From positions 1,054,001 to 1,118,000 of the forward strand of contig NZ_CP034842.1 in assembly GCF_004006635.1 (NCBI RefSeq): a stretch of DNA of 64,000 nt, written 5' to 3'. Position 1 is the stretch's first letter; every line of letters begins with the position of its first letter. This DNA comes from Fusobacterium necrophorum subsp. necrophorum. Its GTDB lineage: Bacteria; Fusobacteriota; Fusobacteriia; Fusobacteriales; Fusobacteriaceae. This document shows positions 17,712 through 26,526 of the stretch, piece after piece. The notes below the pieces were generated by a model that saw only the letters and a program-made list of their open reading frames with translations, searched no databases and had not been told where the DNA came from. Made by a program: the position numbers and the translations under genes.

Positions 17712-20237
17712 TTATCGAATTTTAGAAATCATTCCAAAACCATAGACAGGCCCGCTGTGGGAACCGATTGTAGGACCGATTTCAAAACGACTTCGATGTT
17801 CTATTTTACGAGAATCTTCGGAGGTTTTTTTCAAAATATCCGCGTTGTGCAATTCTTGATTGCTTCCTCCCCAAGCAGTATAAAGAATAATACTGTTTTT
17901 CTTTCCTTCATTCTTAATTAATTTTTCCATATAGGACAAAGCTCCTCTTTCTCCAATTACTTTGGTTTCTAAGGTAACTTCTCCGTCTTCCAGTTTTAAA
18001 ATAGGCTTTACTTTTAAGAGACCTCCAATGATGGAGGAAGCTCTTCCGATTCTTCCTCCTTTTTGCAGATAGCTAATGTCATTCACGGCAAAATATATTT
18101 TCATTTGATCTTGTAATTCATAAAGTCTTTCTAAGATAGCTTTTGTACTAGCCCCCTCTTTTACCAGTCTCGCAGCTTCCAGTACTTGATGAGCTTCTGC
18201 AAAAGTGACCGCCTTAGAATCGACAATGTAAATTTCTTTGTCATTTCCAATCATTTCTTTTGCAATTTTAGCGGCTTGTTGTGTCCCGCTCAGCTTGCTG
18301 GATAATAAAATAGTAATGATCGATTCATAGCCCTTATCAAATAAATTTTGATATAATCTATGTAACTCTGCCGGAGAAGGTTGAGATGTTTTGGGTAAAA
18401 TTTTTTCTCGCAAAATTCTATTCCAAAATTCTTTTCGGGTAATAGTAACCCCATCTTCATAATTTTTGTCTCCAATTTTTAAACGAAGCGGAATAATATG
18501 AATATCATAGCCTTTCATCAACTCCGGCGTTAAATCGGAGGCGGAATCCGTTACAATAGCAATTCGAGGTAGATTCGGATCTCGTTGTTCCACATAGATG
18601 TAGTAAGGATAATTTTCCTGCTTTGCTTCGAATTCCTGGTATCGAATACGAGAAGAATGTTCTTTTAGAGCTTTGATTCCCTCTTCTTCTTTATCTTTTC
18701 CCAAAACAGCAAAAATGCTCAAACTGTCTCGATTTAAATATCTCGCATAGAGTGTTTTAATCAATGTGGCATTGTTTTTTGCTTTTTCTACAATTCTTCC
18801 ATTGACCAGAGCAATGCAATCTCCTTTTTCAATTTCCAAATCATCTACTTTTGTATTTCTGGATGCCTTTGTAATTTCTATAGAATAATTTCTAGTGAGT
18901 TGTTGCAATAAAATTTCCATAGATTCTTCTTTATGCTTTACAACGTAATGACCTTCCAACATGGATTTGGTTTCAAAGACAATGACCTCTTTTTCAGAAC
19001 GTTCCGCAGCCATTTTTGCGGAAGAGATGATATTTTTGTTATTTGGCAGAATGATAATGGTTTTTGCATGAATTTTTTTCAAACCGGTTTCAATGTCCGA
19101 AATACTAGGATTTTTTGTCTGTCCCCCTACTAGGACAGCAGTAGCTCCATCGTCTAAGAAACGATTTCCTAAATCTATGTTATCAGCAATTGCAAAGTAG
19201 GCAATCGGAGTTGCATTTTCGCTTCGTAATAGAAAAGTTTCTGCCGGTGATTTGGACAAGCCTTCCACTTGAGAAAGTTCCGCCTCCGTGACTAAAAGAT
19301 TTCGGTGCTGAATTAACATATTTTCAATTTTAATATTATTTAAATTTCCTAAGGCAGCAGCAATTTCCAAAACTTGTCCGGGATGATTTGTATGGATATG
19401 TGTTTTTGTTTTTTTGGTTGTTTGAGCACAAACCATAGAGTCTCCCAAGGGACTTATTTTAGATTTATATTCCTCCAAAGGAAAATTGCCATTTTCAATG
19501 ATAAATTCCGTACAATATTTAAAAGCAATTTCTTTTTCTTGAGCCATTTCCATTTTGTCACGTTTTACTGTTTTTGCTTTGGCAATTCTTGCTAAATCTT
19601 TTAGCATTTCCGGATCGGTAACGGACTTTTCAAATCCTTCCAGAACATAAAAAATACCCTTTCCTCCGGCATCCACAACTCCGGCTTCCTTTAATTTTGC
19701 AAGTTCATTCGGGGTATTTTCCACCGCCTCATTTGCTACGTTCTTTAGATGGACTAAGAATAAAATGAAATCATCCTGGGGACCTTGATATCTCATAGCA
19801 GCTTCCGCCACTTTTCGAATGACCGTTAAAATAGTCCCTTCCACCGGTTGACTTACCGCCTGATAGGCTTTATCTTTTGCCGCCATAAAAGCCTTTGCAG
19901 CAACTTCGATGCTAATTTCTTCCGTATTTTCCACTACAGATAAGAATCCCTGAATAATTTGTGATAAAATAGTTCCGGAATTTCCTCTGGCTCCCAATAG
20001 GATATTTTCAGAGACAATTTCGGAGAGCTCTTTCATATTGGGTTCGTGATCTAATTTGACCAATTCATTTTCCACCACCTGCAATGTCATAGACATGTTT
20101 GTTCCGGTATCTCCGTCCGGGACAGGGTATACATTCAAATCATTTAAAACATCGGCATATTTGGAAAGCCAACGGCTTGCCGCAATGAATAACTTGGTTA
20201 ATCTCACTGCATTCAAGCTCTTTATTTCTATTTTCAT
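17712..20237 (-). CDS. DAK2-DegV fusion (fatty acid kinase FakA plus FakB-like domain)
   Basis: 841 aa. Residues ~1-205 are a DAK2/DhaL kinase domain with the Mg-nucleotide motif YPVPDGDTGTNMS (Asp41, Asp43), ARGNSGTILS and DAGGKGIFYVLEG. Residues ~230-550 match the middle/C-terminal part of FakA (YloV). Residues ~558-841 are a full DegV fatty-acid-binding domain: VTDSASDLTPEL, LSSKLSGTQQAA, YLQKGGRIG, with a C-terminal GPTIGSHSGPVYGFG. In many Gram-positive bacteria FakA and FakB are separate proteins that phosphorylate and present exogenous fatty acids; here both are one chain. It follows the XRE-cupin gene by 24 bases. Confidence 0.88.
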   Translation of the reverse strand: MKIEIKSLNAVRLTKLFIAASRWLSKYADVLNDLNVYPVPDGDTGTNMSMTLQVVENELVKLDHEPNMKELSEIVSENILLGARGNSGTILSQIIQGFLSVVENTEEISIEVAAKAFMAAKDKAYQAVSQPVEGTILTVIRKVAEAAMRYQGPQDDFILFLVHLKNVANEAVENTPNELAKLKEAGVVDAGGKGIFYVLEGFEKSVTDPEMLKDLARIAKAKTVKRDKMEMAQEKEIAFKYCTEFIIENGNFPLEEYKSKISPLGDSMVCAQTTKKTKTHIHTNHPGQVLEIAAALGNLNNIKIENMLIQHRNLLVTEAELSQVEGLSKSPAETFLLRSENATPIAYFAIADNIDLGNRFLDDGATAVLVGGQTKNPSISDIETGLKKIHAKTIIILPNNKNIISSAKMAAERSEKEVIVFETKSMLEGHYVVKHKEESMEILLQQLTRNYSIEITKASRNTKVDDLEIEKGDCIALVNGRIVEKAKNNATLIKTLYARYLNRDSLSIFAVLGKDKEEEGIKALKEHSSRIRYQEFEAKQENYPYYIYVEQRDPNLPRIAIVTDSASDLTPELMKGYDIHIIPLRLKIGDKNYEDGVTITRKEFWNRILREKILPKTSQPSPAELHRLYQNLFDKGYESIITILLSSKLSGTQQAAKIAKEMIGNDKEIYIVDSKAVTFAEAHQVLEAARLVKEGASTKAILERLYELQDQMKIYFAVNDISYLQKGGRIGRASSIIGGLLKVKPILKLEDGEVTLETKVIGERGALSYMEKLIKNEGKKNSIILYTAWGGSNQELHNADILKKTSEDSRKIEHRSRFEIGPTIGSHSGPVYGFGMISKIR

Positions 20238-20261
20238 TCTTTCTTTACCTCCAAGTTTCTA

Positions 20262-20810
20262 TTAAAATCCGGGCGGACTCACAACCCAAATAGCTTTTGT
20301 TTCTTTTTTAGAAGAATTTTTAAAACGATGTTGTTGGTTGGATTTAAAATACAAACTATCTCCTTCCTTTAGCTTGTAAACTGTATCATTGATATAGACT
20401 TCCAACTCTCCTTGCGTAATATAAATAAACTCTTCTCCACTGTGAGAATAAGAATTTCTTCCACTTTCTCCTCCGGGACCGATTTCATACAAAATAGGTT
20501 CCATTGTCTTTTCAGCATGAGAAACTGTCAATAAAGCCATTTTTGTATTGGAATCTCTACTTTCAATATACTTGATATTTTCTTTTTTTACGAAATCAAC
20601 ATTTTTTTGAACTTCATCATCTTCAATTAAATAGCTGACTCGAACGTCCAAAGCAGTCGCTATTTTTTTTAAATTTTCAATAGAAGGAGATGCCTTCCCT
20701 TGCTCGATTTGAGATAAGAAACTTGCAGATAAATCCACCTTTACTGCCAATTCCCTTAAAGATAAACTTTTTTCATTTCTGCTTTTCTTAATTTTTTCCC
20801 CGATACTCAT
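20262..20810 (-). CDS. XRE-family regulator with cupin domain
   Basis: 182 aa. Residues ~5-60 are a Cro/CI helix-turn-helix (LSLRELAVKVDLSASFLSQIEQGKASPS) and ~105-180 a cupin barrel (GPGGESGRNSYSHSGEEFIYITQGELEV). This arrangement is common in regulators of polyamine, amino-acid or sulfur metabolism that sense a small ligand with the cupin. It sits between cinA (3 bases upstream) and the DAK2-DegV gene in a housekeeping operon, so it may regulate that operon or act elsewhere. Confidence 0.9.
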   Translation of the reverse strand: MSIGEKIKKSRNEKSLSLRELAVKVDLSASFLSQIEQGKASPSIENLKKIATALDVRVSYLIEDDEVQKNVDFVKKENIKYIESRDSNTKMALLTVSHAEKTMEPILYEIGPGGESGRNSYSHSGEEFIYITQGELEVYINDTVYKLKEGDSLYFKSNQQHRFKNSSKKETKAIWVVSPPGF

Positions 20811-20813
20811 TTT

Positions 20814-22022
20814 TCACATTTCACACCCTTTAGTTAAAATTTGAAAAAGGCTTACTAAGGCCTCTAAAACGGTACGTTTTCGAATTTGTTGTCGATTCCC
20901 GTGAAATTGTTTTTTGATAATATAGGTCTTGTCTAGAACTCGAATCCCTATGTAAACAAGTCCAACAGGTTTTTCTTTGCTTCCACCTCCCGGTCCTGCG
21001 ATACCGGTAGTAGAAACGGCTACTTCTGTAGAAAGTCCCAAAAGCATTTCTTTTGCCGTATTTTCACTGACGGCTCCATAGTAGTCCAGAGTTTCTTTTT
21101 GAACTCCGAGTCGTTTTTGTTTTGCTTCATTATCATAGGAAACGATAGCTTCATAAAAAACGTCCGAAACTCCTGCTAAACGAATAAAATGGTCTGCAAG
21201 CAGTCCACCGGTACATGACTCTGCAAGAGATATTTTCCAATGTTTTTCTTTTAAATACTCTACAATTTTTTCTTCTATTTTGACAGAATCTTCGCCAATA
21301 ATAAAATTGCCTATGATATTATATATCTTTTCTTTGATTTTTTCCACTTTATTTTTTTGGGAAGCGTTTGTTTGCATACGAATTAAGATTCCATAATTTT
21401 TTACTAAAAATTCATAAAAAATTCCCTTTTCCTGAAAACAATCTTTTACCCGATTCTCCAGAAGTGACTCCGGAATTCCGTAGGTAATAATATCTTTGAT
21501 GTAAATTTCCTGTTTCCAATTTTTTTCTTGGGTGAAATAAGATAAAAATTTGGGGAACATATCGTAAAGTTCTCTGGGAACTCCCGGAAAGGCTGCAATT
21601 TTATCGAGATAGATAGCAGGAGCCATACCCACAGAATTTTCAAAGGAGATTGCTCCCTCCGGTTTTTCAACTTCTTTTGTATTCATTTCTAAAATAGGAA
21701 GACCTCGAGAGGCAAATTTTTGATGTAATACTTCTAATTCTTCCGCTTCCACAATCATTTTTTTCCCTAAAAAATCAGCGATAGCTTCTTTGGTAATATC
21801 ATCCAAAGTGGGACCTAAGCCTCCGGAAAGAATTACAAGATCCACACGAGAATGGCAGAATTGAAGAGCATCTATAATTTCCTCTTTGACATCTCGAACT
21901 GTCATTTTATAAGGTAATTCAATTCCCACTTTATTTAATTCTTCCGCCATATATAAGCTATTGGTATCTACCATAGCCCCATTTAATAGTTCCGTACCCA
22001 CCAGAATACAAGCTGCTTTCAT
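20814..22022 (-). CDS. cinA: CinA, nicotinamide-nucleotide amidohydrolase / ADP-ribose pyrophosphatase family
   Basis: 402 aa, the full two-domain form. Residues ~1-170 are the MoCF/COG1058 domain (VGTELLNGAMVDTNS, SGGLGPTLDDITKEAI); residues ~245-402 are the PncC-type amidohydrolase domain (SLAESCTGGLLADHFIRLAG, STTGIAGPGGGSKEKPVG). Family role: salvage of pyridine nucleotide by-products; its competence link comes from Gram-positive operons with recA, which is not seen here. Located 12 bases after pgpA. Confidence 0.93.
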   Translation of the reverse strand: MKAACILVGTELLNGAMVDTNSLYMAEELNKVGIELPYKMTVRDVKEEIIDALQFCHSRVDLVILSGGLGPTLDDITKEAIADFLGKKMIVEAEELEVLHQKFASRGLPILEMNTKEVEKPEGAISFENSVGMAPAIYLDKIAAFPGVPRELYDMFPKFLSYFTQEKNWKQEIYIKDIITYGIPESLLENRVKDCFQEKGIFYEFLVKNYGILIRMQTNASQKNKVEKIKEKIYNIIGNFIIGEDSVKIEEKIVEYLKEKHWKISLAESCTGGLLADHFIRLAGVSDVFYEAIVSYDNEAKQKRLGVQKETLDYYGAVSENTAKEMLLGLSTEVAVSTTGIAGPGGGSKEKPVGLVYIGIRVLDKTYIIKKQFHGNRQQIRKRTVLEALVSLFQILTKGCEM

Positions 22023-22034
22023 AAGTATTTCCTC

Positions 22035-22538
22035 CTAGAAAAAAATGGTCCAAAGACAAACCAATAAAAAGTTTCCGATAATTCCTGCCAAAAAATCATC
22101 CATGACAACACCAATTCCCATTTTTAAATGTTGAGATTTGTCAATGGGTCCCAATTTGGTAATATCGAAAAAACGAAAAATCAGAAAGGCTAAACCGATT
22201 GCCCAAAGAGTTTGTGAAATACCGACGGGATTGATAAAAGCTAAGGTAGTCAAATATCCTAAAACTTCATCAATCACAACAGCTTGAGGATCTTCTTTTT
22301 GAAAGATTTCTCGTTCACAAATATCTGCCACATAGACAGATACTGCAAAAAATGTCATTAAAAAGATAAAATAAAAGGAATTATACATCAGGATATTTGG
22401 AAAAATTTTTCGTAGATAACATAGTAAAAGATAGAAAGGAATGGCTCCTAAGGTTCCCAAAGTTCCCGGAGCCTTTGGAAAATCTCCCAAACCAAACCAT
22501 GTGCCTAAGCTTCGAATTCTTTTTAATCGTTTGTCCAT
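22035..22538 (-). CDS. pgpA: Phosphatidylglycerophosphatase A
   Basis: 167 aa from ATG 22538. Diagnostic motifs: GLGDFPKAPGTLGTLGAIP, VIDEVLGYLTTLAF and FDITKLGPIDKSQ followed by GVVMDDFLAGI, with four membrane helices. It removes phosphate from phosphatidylglycerophosphate to make phosphatidylglycerol. ATG 22538 was chosen because AGAGGTG is well placed ahead of it and it begins one base after the stop of the U32 peptidase gene; an in-frame ATG 21 bases upstream lies inside that gene and lacks a ribosome site. Confidence 0.92.
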   Translation of the reverse strand: MDKRLKRIRSLGTWFGLGDFPKAPGTLGTLGAIPFYLLLCYLRKIFPNILMYNSFYFIFLMTFFAVSVYVADICEREIFQKEDPQAVVIDEVLGYLTTLAFINPVGISQTLWAIGLAFLIFRFFDITKLGPIDKSQHLKMGIGVVMDDFLAGIIGNFLLVCLWTIFF

Positions 22539-22539
22539 A

Positions 22540-24708
22540 TTAATATACACCTCTTTCATAATTATAGGCTTGGTACCTTCCGGTCTGCTCTCGTAATTCT
22601 TGGAGAACGAGCTCCATTTCTTTCAAATCCTCATAGGTAAATTCTATGATTACAACAGAAATTCCCAATTCTTTGATTAAATCCTGTTTAGAAAGAATAT
22701 TCAGAGCTTTTTCCAGATAGACTTCCGTATGCCCTAAATCATTGGTCATGACTTGAAAAGTATCTTTTTCCTGATTTTCAAGCATAGTATTTTTCCCTTG
22801 CGTGAGATCGAGTTCAATATACATTCCTCGTAGTTTTGAATAAGCTAAAATAGCTTTTTTCTGTTTCGTAGCCCCTATTTTTTTCATCTTTTCAAAACTC
22901 ATTTCAGGGGAAAGGGTCAGAATTTCTAATTGCGGGAAACATTCCAAACATTTAAAACTATAAAGATTACTGATATTTAAATTCCAATTCCCAAGAAGAC
23001 CGGAAGAGTTTTGATTTTTCAAAATTTGATATAGATTGGCAGCCAGTAAGCTGTTAGTACTTTGTTTTTCCAATTCTCCTTCTCTTGCAATGTCATAAGA
23101 ACGGTACAAGATCTTAGAATATCCTTTTTCTTCCAGATATTTTTTTTGTTCTTTTGTTCGAACAATAAAGTAATATTCCAATGTGTCAATTTTTTCCTTT
23201 AAGACAGATTGTAATTTCCATTCAGGACCGGATATTCGCAAATAAGAACTTAGTAATTTTTTCTCCAACTCTTCTATTGCAGAACGTTTTAGAGATTTTA
23301 CAAGGGAAGCGGGAACAAAAAGATTTTTTTCCAAGTCTATGTCGGCATGTTTTAGAACAAAAGAAGTATTTCCCAATTCCGCTATTTTTTGAAAGATTTC
23401 TTCTTCTGTACTTGCTTTTTTCTTTGCCGTTTCCAATTTGACTTCACTTGAGATAGTCACAATGATTTCTTTTCCCCGTTCATTGTCAGTCTGTAAAGAC
23501 AGAATAGCTTTTTTTCCTATTTTTCCAATAAAAGAGGCAATAATTTCCTTTCTTTTTTCTTTTTGCTTCTTTTCGAAGTCAATCTTGTCTTGGATTGCCT
23601 TGGAATAGCTTCGATACAGGTATTTACTTCCACGAGCAAGTTCTTTCAGAATTAAAATTTCTCCTTTGAAAGCTTTTTTTCGTTTTTCCTGCTTTCCTTT
23701 CACTACAATCCGATTCAGATAGCAGCCTCCCAGTTTTTCAAAGCTGGAGGAAAGATAGCTGAAACCGTCCCCCAAGATGACTTCTTTTTCTAAATGAATT
23801 TCTTTTCCTTGAATGAGTCCGACTCTTTCTCCTAAATTCGAAGAAAAATACGGATTCATGATTTCCGTTGTCTTTTGATAAAAATAGCCTTTAGAGTAGC
23901 CTCGATTAAAGAGAGAAGAACTTTTTTCTTCCACACTTAGATTGTCGATGATATTTCGATAATATTGAACGGTGGCAAAAACGTAGTTGGCTTCTTTCAT
24001 ACGTCCCTCCAATTTAATGCTGTCAATACCGATTTCTTTTAATTTTTGAATTTCTTCTTTCTCCAAAAGTTGATCTTTCGGGCTTAAAAAATAAGCTTTC
24101 TTCTTTTGATTGATTTGGTAGTTTTTTCGACAAGGCTGAGCACACATACCACGATTTCCGCTTCTTCCTCCTAAAAAACTGCTCAGATAACAATTTCCGG
24201 AATAACAGATACACAAGGCTCCCGACACAAATACTTCCAATTCTATGCTGCAATGTTCTCGAATGGATTTGATTTCTTCAAAAGATAATTCTCTGGGAAG
24301 AACAACTCGAGTAAAACCGATAGATTGTAGGAAATTGATTTCGACATGGTTTGCCACGCTGAGTTGAGTACTGCCATGTAGTTCCAAGTCCGGAAAATTT
24401 TGGTGCAAATAATAAGCAAGACCTAAGTCTTGAACAATCACAGCATCCAAACCGTGTTCATATAATTTTTTTAAATTGAGATAAAGAAATTCGATTTCTT
24501 CTTGGAACATCAGAGTGTTTAGAGTCAAAAAGATACGACTTCCTCGTAAATGAGCATAGTCCAAAGCTTCTATAAATTCTTCCACACTAAAATTTTCAGC
24601 AGCTCTTCTAGCTCCGAACCCCTGTAATCCCATATAAATTTCTTCTGCTCCTGCCTTTATGGCTGCATAAAGACGCTCTTTATTTCCTGCCGGAGCGACA
24701 ATTTTCAT
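22540..24708 (-). CDS. Peptidase U32 family protein, long form
   Basis: 722 aa. The N-terminal ~300 residues form the U32 barrel: LVAPAGN-like start (IVAPAGNKERLYAAIKAGA), ARRAAENFS, and the family signature ELEVFVSGALCICYSGNCYLS followed by RGMCAQPCRKNY. The clustered cysteines resemble those that bind an iron-sulfur cluster in U32 tRNA/rRNA hydroxylases such as RlhA and TrhP; the collagenase name is historical. The C-terminal ~400 residues carry the DUF3656-like extension of the long U32 forms. Its start overlaps coaE by 29 bases. Confidence 0.88.
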   Translation of the reverse strand: MKIVAPAGNKERLYAAIKAGAEEIYMGLQGFGARRAAENFSVEEFIEALDYAHLRGSRIFLTLNTLMFQEEIEFLYLNLKKLYEHGLDAVIVQDLGLAYYLHQNFPDLELHGSTQLSVANHVEINFLQSIGFTRVVLPRELSFEEIKSIREHCSIELEVFVSGALCICYSGNCYLSSFLGGRSGNRGMCAQPCRKNYQINQKKKAYFLSPKDQLLEKEEIQKLKEIGIDSIKLEGRMKEANYVFATVQYYRNIIDNLSVEEKSSSLFNRGYSKGYFYQKTTEIMNPYFSSNLGERVGLIQGKEIHLEKEVILGDGFSYLSSSFEKLGGCYLNRIVVKGKQEKRKKAFKGEILILKELARGSKYLYRSYSKAIQDKIDFEKKQKEKRKEIIASFIGKIGKKAILSLQTDNERGKEIIVTISSEVKLETAKKKASTEEEIFQKIAELGNTSFVLKHADIDLEKNLFVPASLVKSLKRSAIEELEKKLLSSYLRISGPEWKLQSVLKEKIDTLEYYFIVRTKEQKKYLEEKGYSKILYRSYDIAREGELEKQSTNSLLAANLYQILKNQNSSGLLGNWNLNISNLYSFKCLECFPQLEILTLSPEMSFEKMKKIGATKQKKAILAYSKLRGMYIELDLTQGKNTMLENQEKDTFQVMTNDLGHTEVYLEKALNILSKQDLIKELGISVVIIEFTYEDLKEMELVLQELREQTGRYQAYNYERGVY

Positions 24709-25282
24709 TGAATATTTCCTCCCATTTGCTTAATTTTTGATATAAGTCTTCGATACTACCGTTGTTTTCAATGATGTAGTGAGACTTTTTTTTCTTCTCT
24801 TCCTCTTTTGCCTGAGAGGCAATTATCTTTTCCGCTAATTCACGAGAACTTCCGTCTCGTTGCATAATACGAGTGATTTGTACTTCTCTGTCTGCATAGA
24901 CAAGAAGAATTTTTTCACAGAGATTTTCAAAATGTGCTTCAAATAAAAGAGGAATGTCAAAAAAAATAATTTTTTCTTGGGCATGTTCTCTTTTTCTTTT
25001 TTCAAATTCCTCTCTGACTTTGGGATGCATAATTTGATTGATTTTTTCCAAAGCTTCTGCATTTTGGAAAACCATTTCTCGTAGTCTGGTACGATTTAGA
25101 GTTTTATTTTCCAACAGTACTTCTTCTCCAAATATTTCTCGAAATTCTTCGAGTACTTCTTTTTTTTGTTGTAGTTCTTTGGTAATTTTATCTGCATCGA
25201 TGACTTCATAGCCTTGTTTTATAAAGTAATCGCTCACCGTACTCTTACCACTGGCAATGGTTCCCGTAATTCCAATAATCAC
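24680..25282 (-). CDS. coaE: Dephospho-CoA kinase
   Basis: 200 aa. P-loop GITGTIASGKSTVSDYF at the N-terminus, DADKI, HPKVREEFEK and DIPLLFEAHFENLCEKIL are all typical of CoaE, which phosphorylates the 3'-hydroxyl of dephospho-CoA in the last step of CoA synthesis. It is the first gene of the minus-strand run coaE, U32, pgpA, cinA, XRE, DAK2-DegV. AGGAGGAAGT precedes ATG 25282; the ~140-base gap to the plus-strand AraC gene holds divergent promoters. Confidence 0.95.
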   Translation of the reverse strand: MIIGITGTIASGKSTVSDYFIKQGYEVIDADKITKELQQKKEVLEEFREIFGEEVLLENKTLNRTRLREMVFQNAEALEKINQIMHPKVREEFEKRKREHAQEKIIFFDIPLLFEAHFENLCEKILLVYADREVQITRIMQRDGSSRELAEKIIASQAKEEEKKKKSHYIIENNGSIEDLYQKLSKWEEIFNENCRSGRK

Positions 25283-25359
25283 GATGACTTCCTCCTAATA
25301 GTCTATTTATTATCAAGACATTATAGCATATTTTTTCAAAAAATGTGGGAGGAATATTC

Positions 25360-25387
25360 TTGACAATTCCCATAAAGTATGTATTAA
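25360..25387 (+). promoter_or_regulatory. Promoter of the AraC-ABC operon
   Basis: TTGACA (25360-25365), 16-base spacer, TATTAA (25382-25387), about 35 bases before ATG 25424. Confidence 0.6.
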
Positions 25388-25423
25388 ATAAAAAAAAATA
25401 ATAAAATTCGGAAGAGGTTCTTT

Positions 25424-26413
25424 ATGAAAAGAGAAGATTTTATTGAAATGTATTTTCAAAGATTGTCAAATATTGAAAATTTGACGGAAATAGCGGACTT
25501 ATTCGGAAATCGTTATGTCTTTCCCAATTCTCATGGAAAATATTGGTTTTATCGAGTTTCCTTGGAGGAAGGAATGGACATTACCTTTACTTCCCTGCCC
25601 AATAGACTGAACTATAGCTTTGAATCCGAGAATTGGCAGGAAGAAGTCTTGGAGTTGGGGGTATGTACGGAGGGAAGTATGGAAATCCTCTGTTATCCGA
25701 GTTTAGAAAAATATTCTTATCAAAAAGGACAGGCTTGCCTGTATTATTCTAAGAATACCGTGGAAAGATTTGAGTTTTCTGTCAAGAATTGTAAGAGCTT
25801 TTCCATTCATCTTCATTTGGATTATTTTGAATCTTTTTTCAAACTGGGAAAACATTCTTGGTTGGAACAAGAGTGGAGAAAAAACATAAAACATATGCTG
25901 CAGGAAAAAATTTTACGAGTTTGGAATTCCAGTATTTATTTACAGGCTTTGGCGGCAGAGATTACAGATTTTAAAATAAAGTCCATTTTGGATTACTTTG
26001 ACTTTAAAGGAAAAATCAATTATTTTTTAGCGAAGCTGATGTTGGAGGCGATAGGAATAGTGGATAACGAGGACGAGAAAATTCAACACTTGAAATTTTT
26101 AGTTTCTCGAGATTATGAAAAAGTGTATTCTCTACCGGAAATTTCTAAATTTTTGGGAACTCCTATTTTTCGTTTGCAAACTATGATGAAAGAGAAGAAA
26201 GGAATGACGGTATCACAGTATATTCGAGATGTCAAAATGGAATATGCAAAAATACTTCTGGAAAAAAATACATACACCGTAGCGGAAGTAGCTGCCATGA
26301 TAGGCTATAGTAATCCAAGCAAATTTTCAAAAAACTTTTTTCAGAAGTATCAAAAAAATCCAAAAGAGTTTAAGCATAGCAAAATATATGAAAAGAAAGA
26401 CTTCAAGAAATAG
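25424..26413 (+). CDS. AraC-family transcriptional regulator
   Basis: 329 aa. The C-terminal ~100 residues have the double helix-turn-helix (YSLPEISKFLGTPIFRLQTMMKEKKGMTVSQYIRD and TVAEVAAMIGYSNPSKFSKNFFQKYQKNP). The N-terminal ~215 residues are a ligand-sensing region of no recognised fold. The placement, AraC gene followed by two ABC exporter-fold genes on the same strand, parallels ybtA-ybtP-ybtQ of the yersiniabactin system, in which the AraC protein senses siderophore. The regulated operon here is most likely the two downstream genes. Confidence 0.9.
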   Translation: MKREDFIEMYFQRLSNIENLTEIADLFGNRYVFPNSHGKYWFYRVSLEEGMDITFTSLPNRLNYSFESENWQEEVLELGVCTEGSMEILCYPSLEKYSYQKGQACLYYSKNTVERFEFSVKNCKSFSIHLHLDYFESFFKLGKHSWLEQEWRKNIKHMLQEKILRVWNSSIYLQALAAEITDFKIKSILDYFDFKGKINYFLAKLMLEAIGIVDNEDEKIQHLKFLVSRDYEKVYSLPEISKFLGTPIFRLQTMMKEKKGMTVSQYIRDVKMEYAKILLEKNTYTVAEVAAMIGYSNPSKFSKNFFQKYQKNPKEFKHSKIYEKKDFKK

Positions 26414-26526
26414 AAATATTTTTTGGAGCTTTTTTTTCTTTTTTGGAGTAGATAAAAAAAGAGAAGAGATTTATAGTAGAAAAAAGAAAATAATGAAAGA
26501 AAGAATTTCTTTGGAAAGGAAGAACT

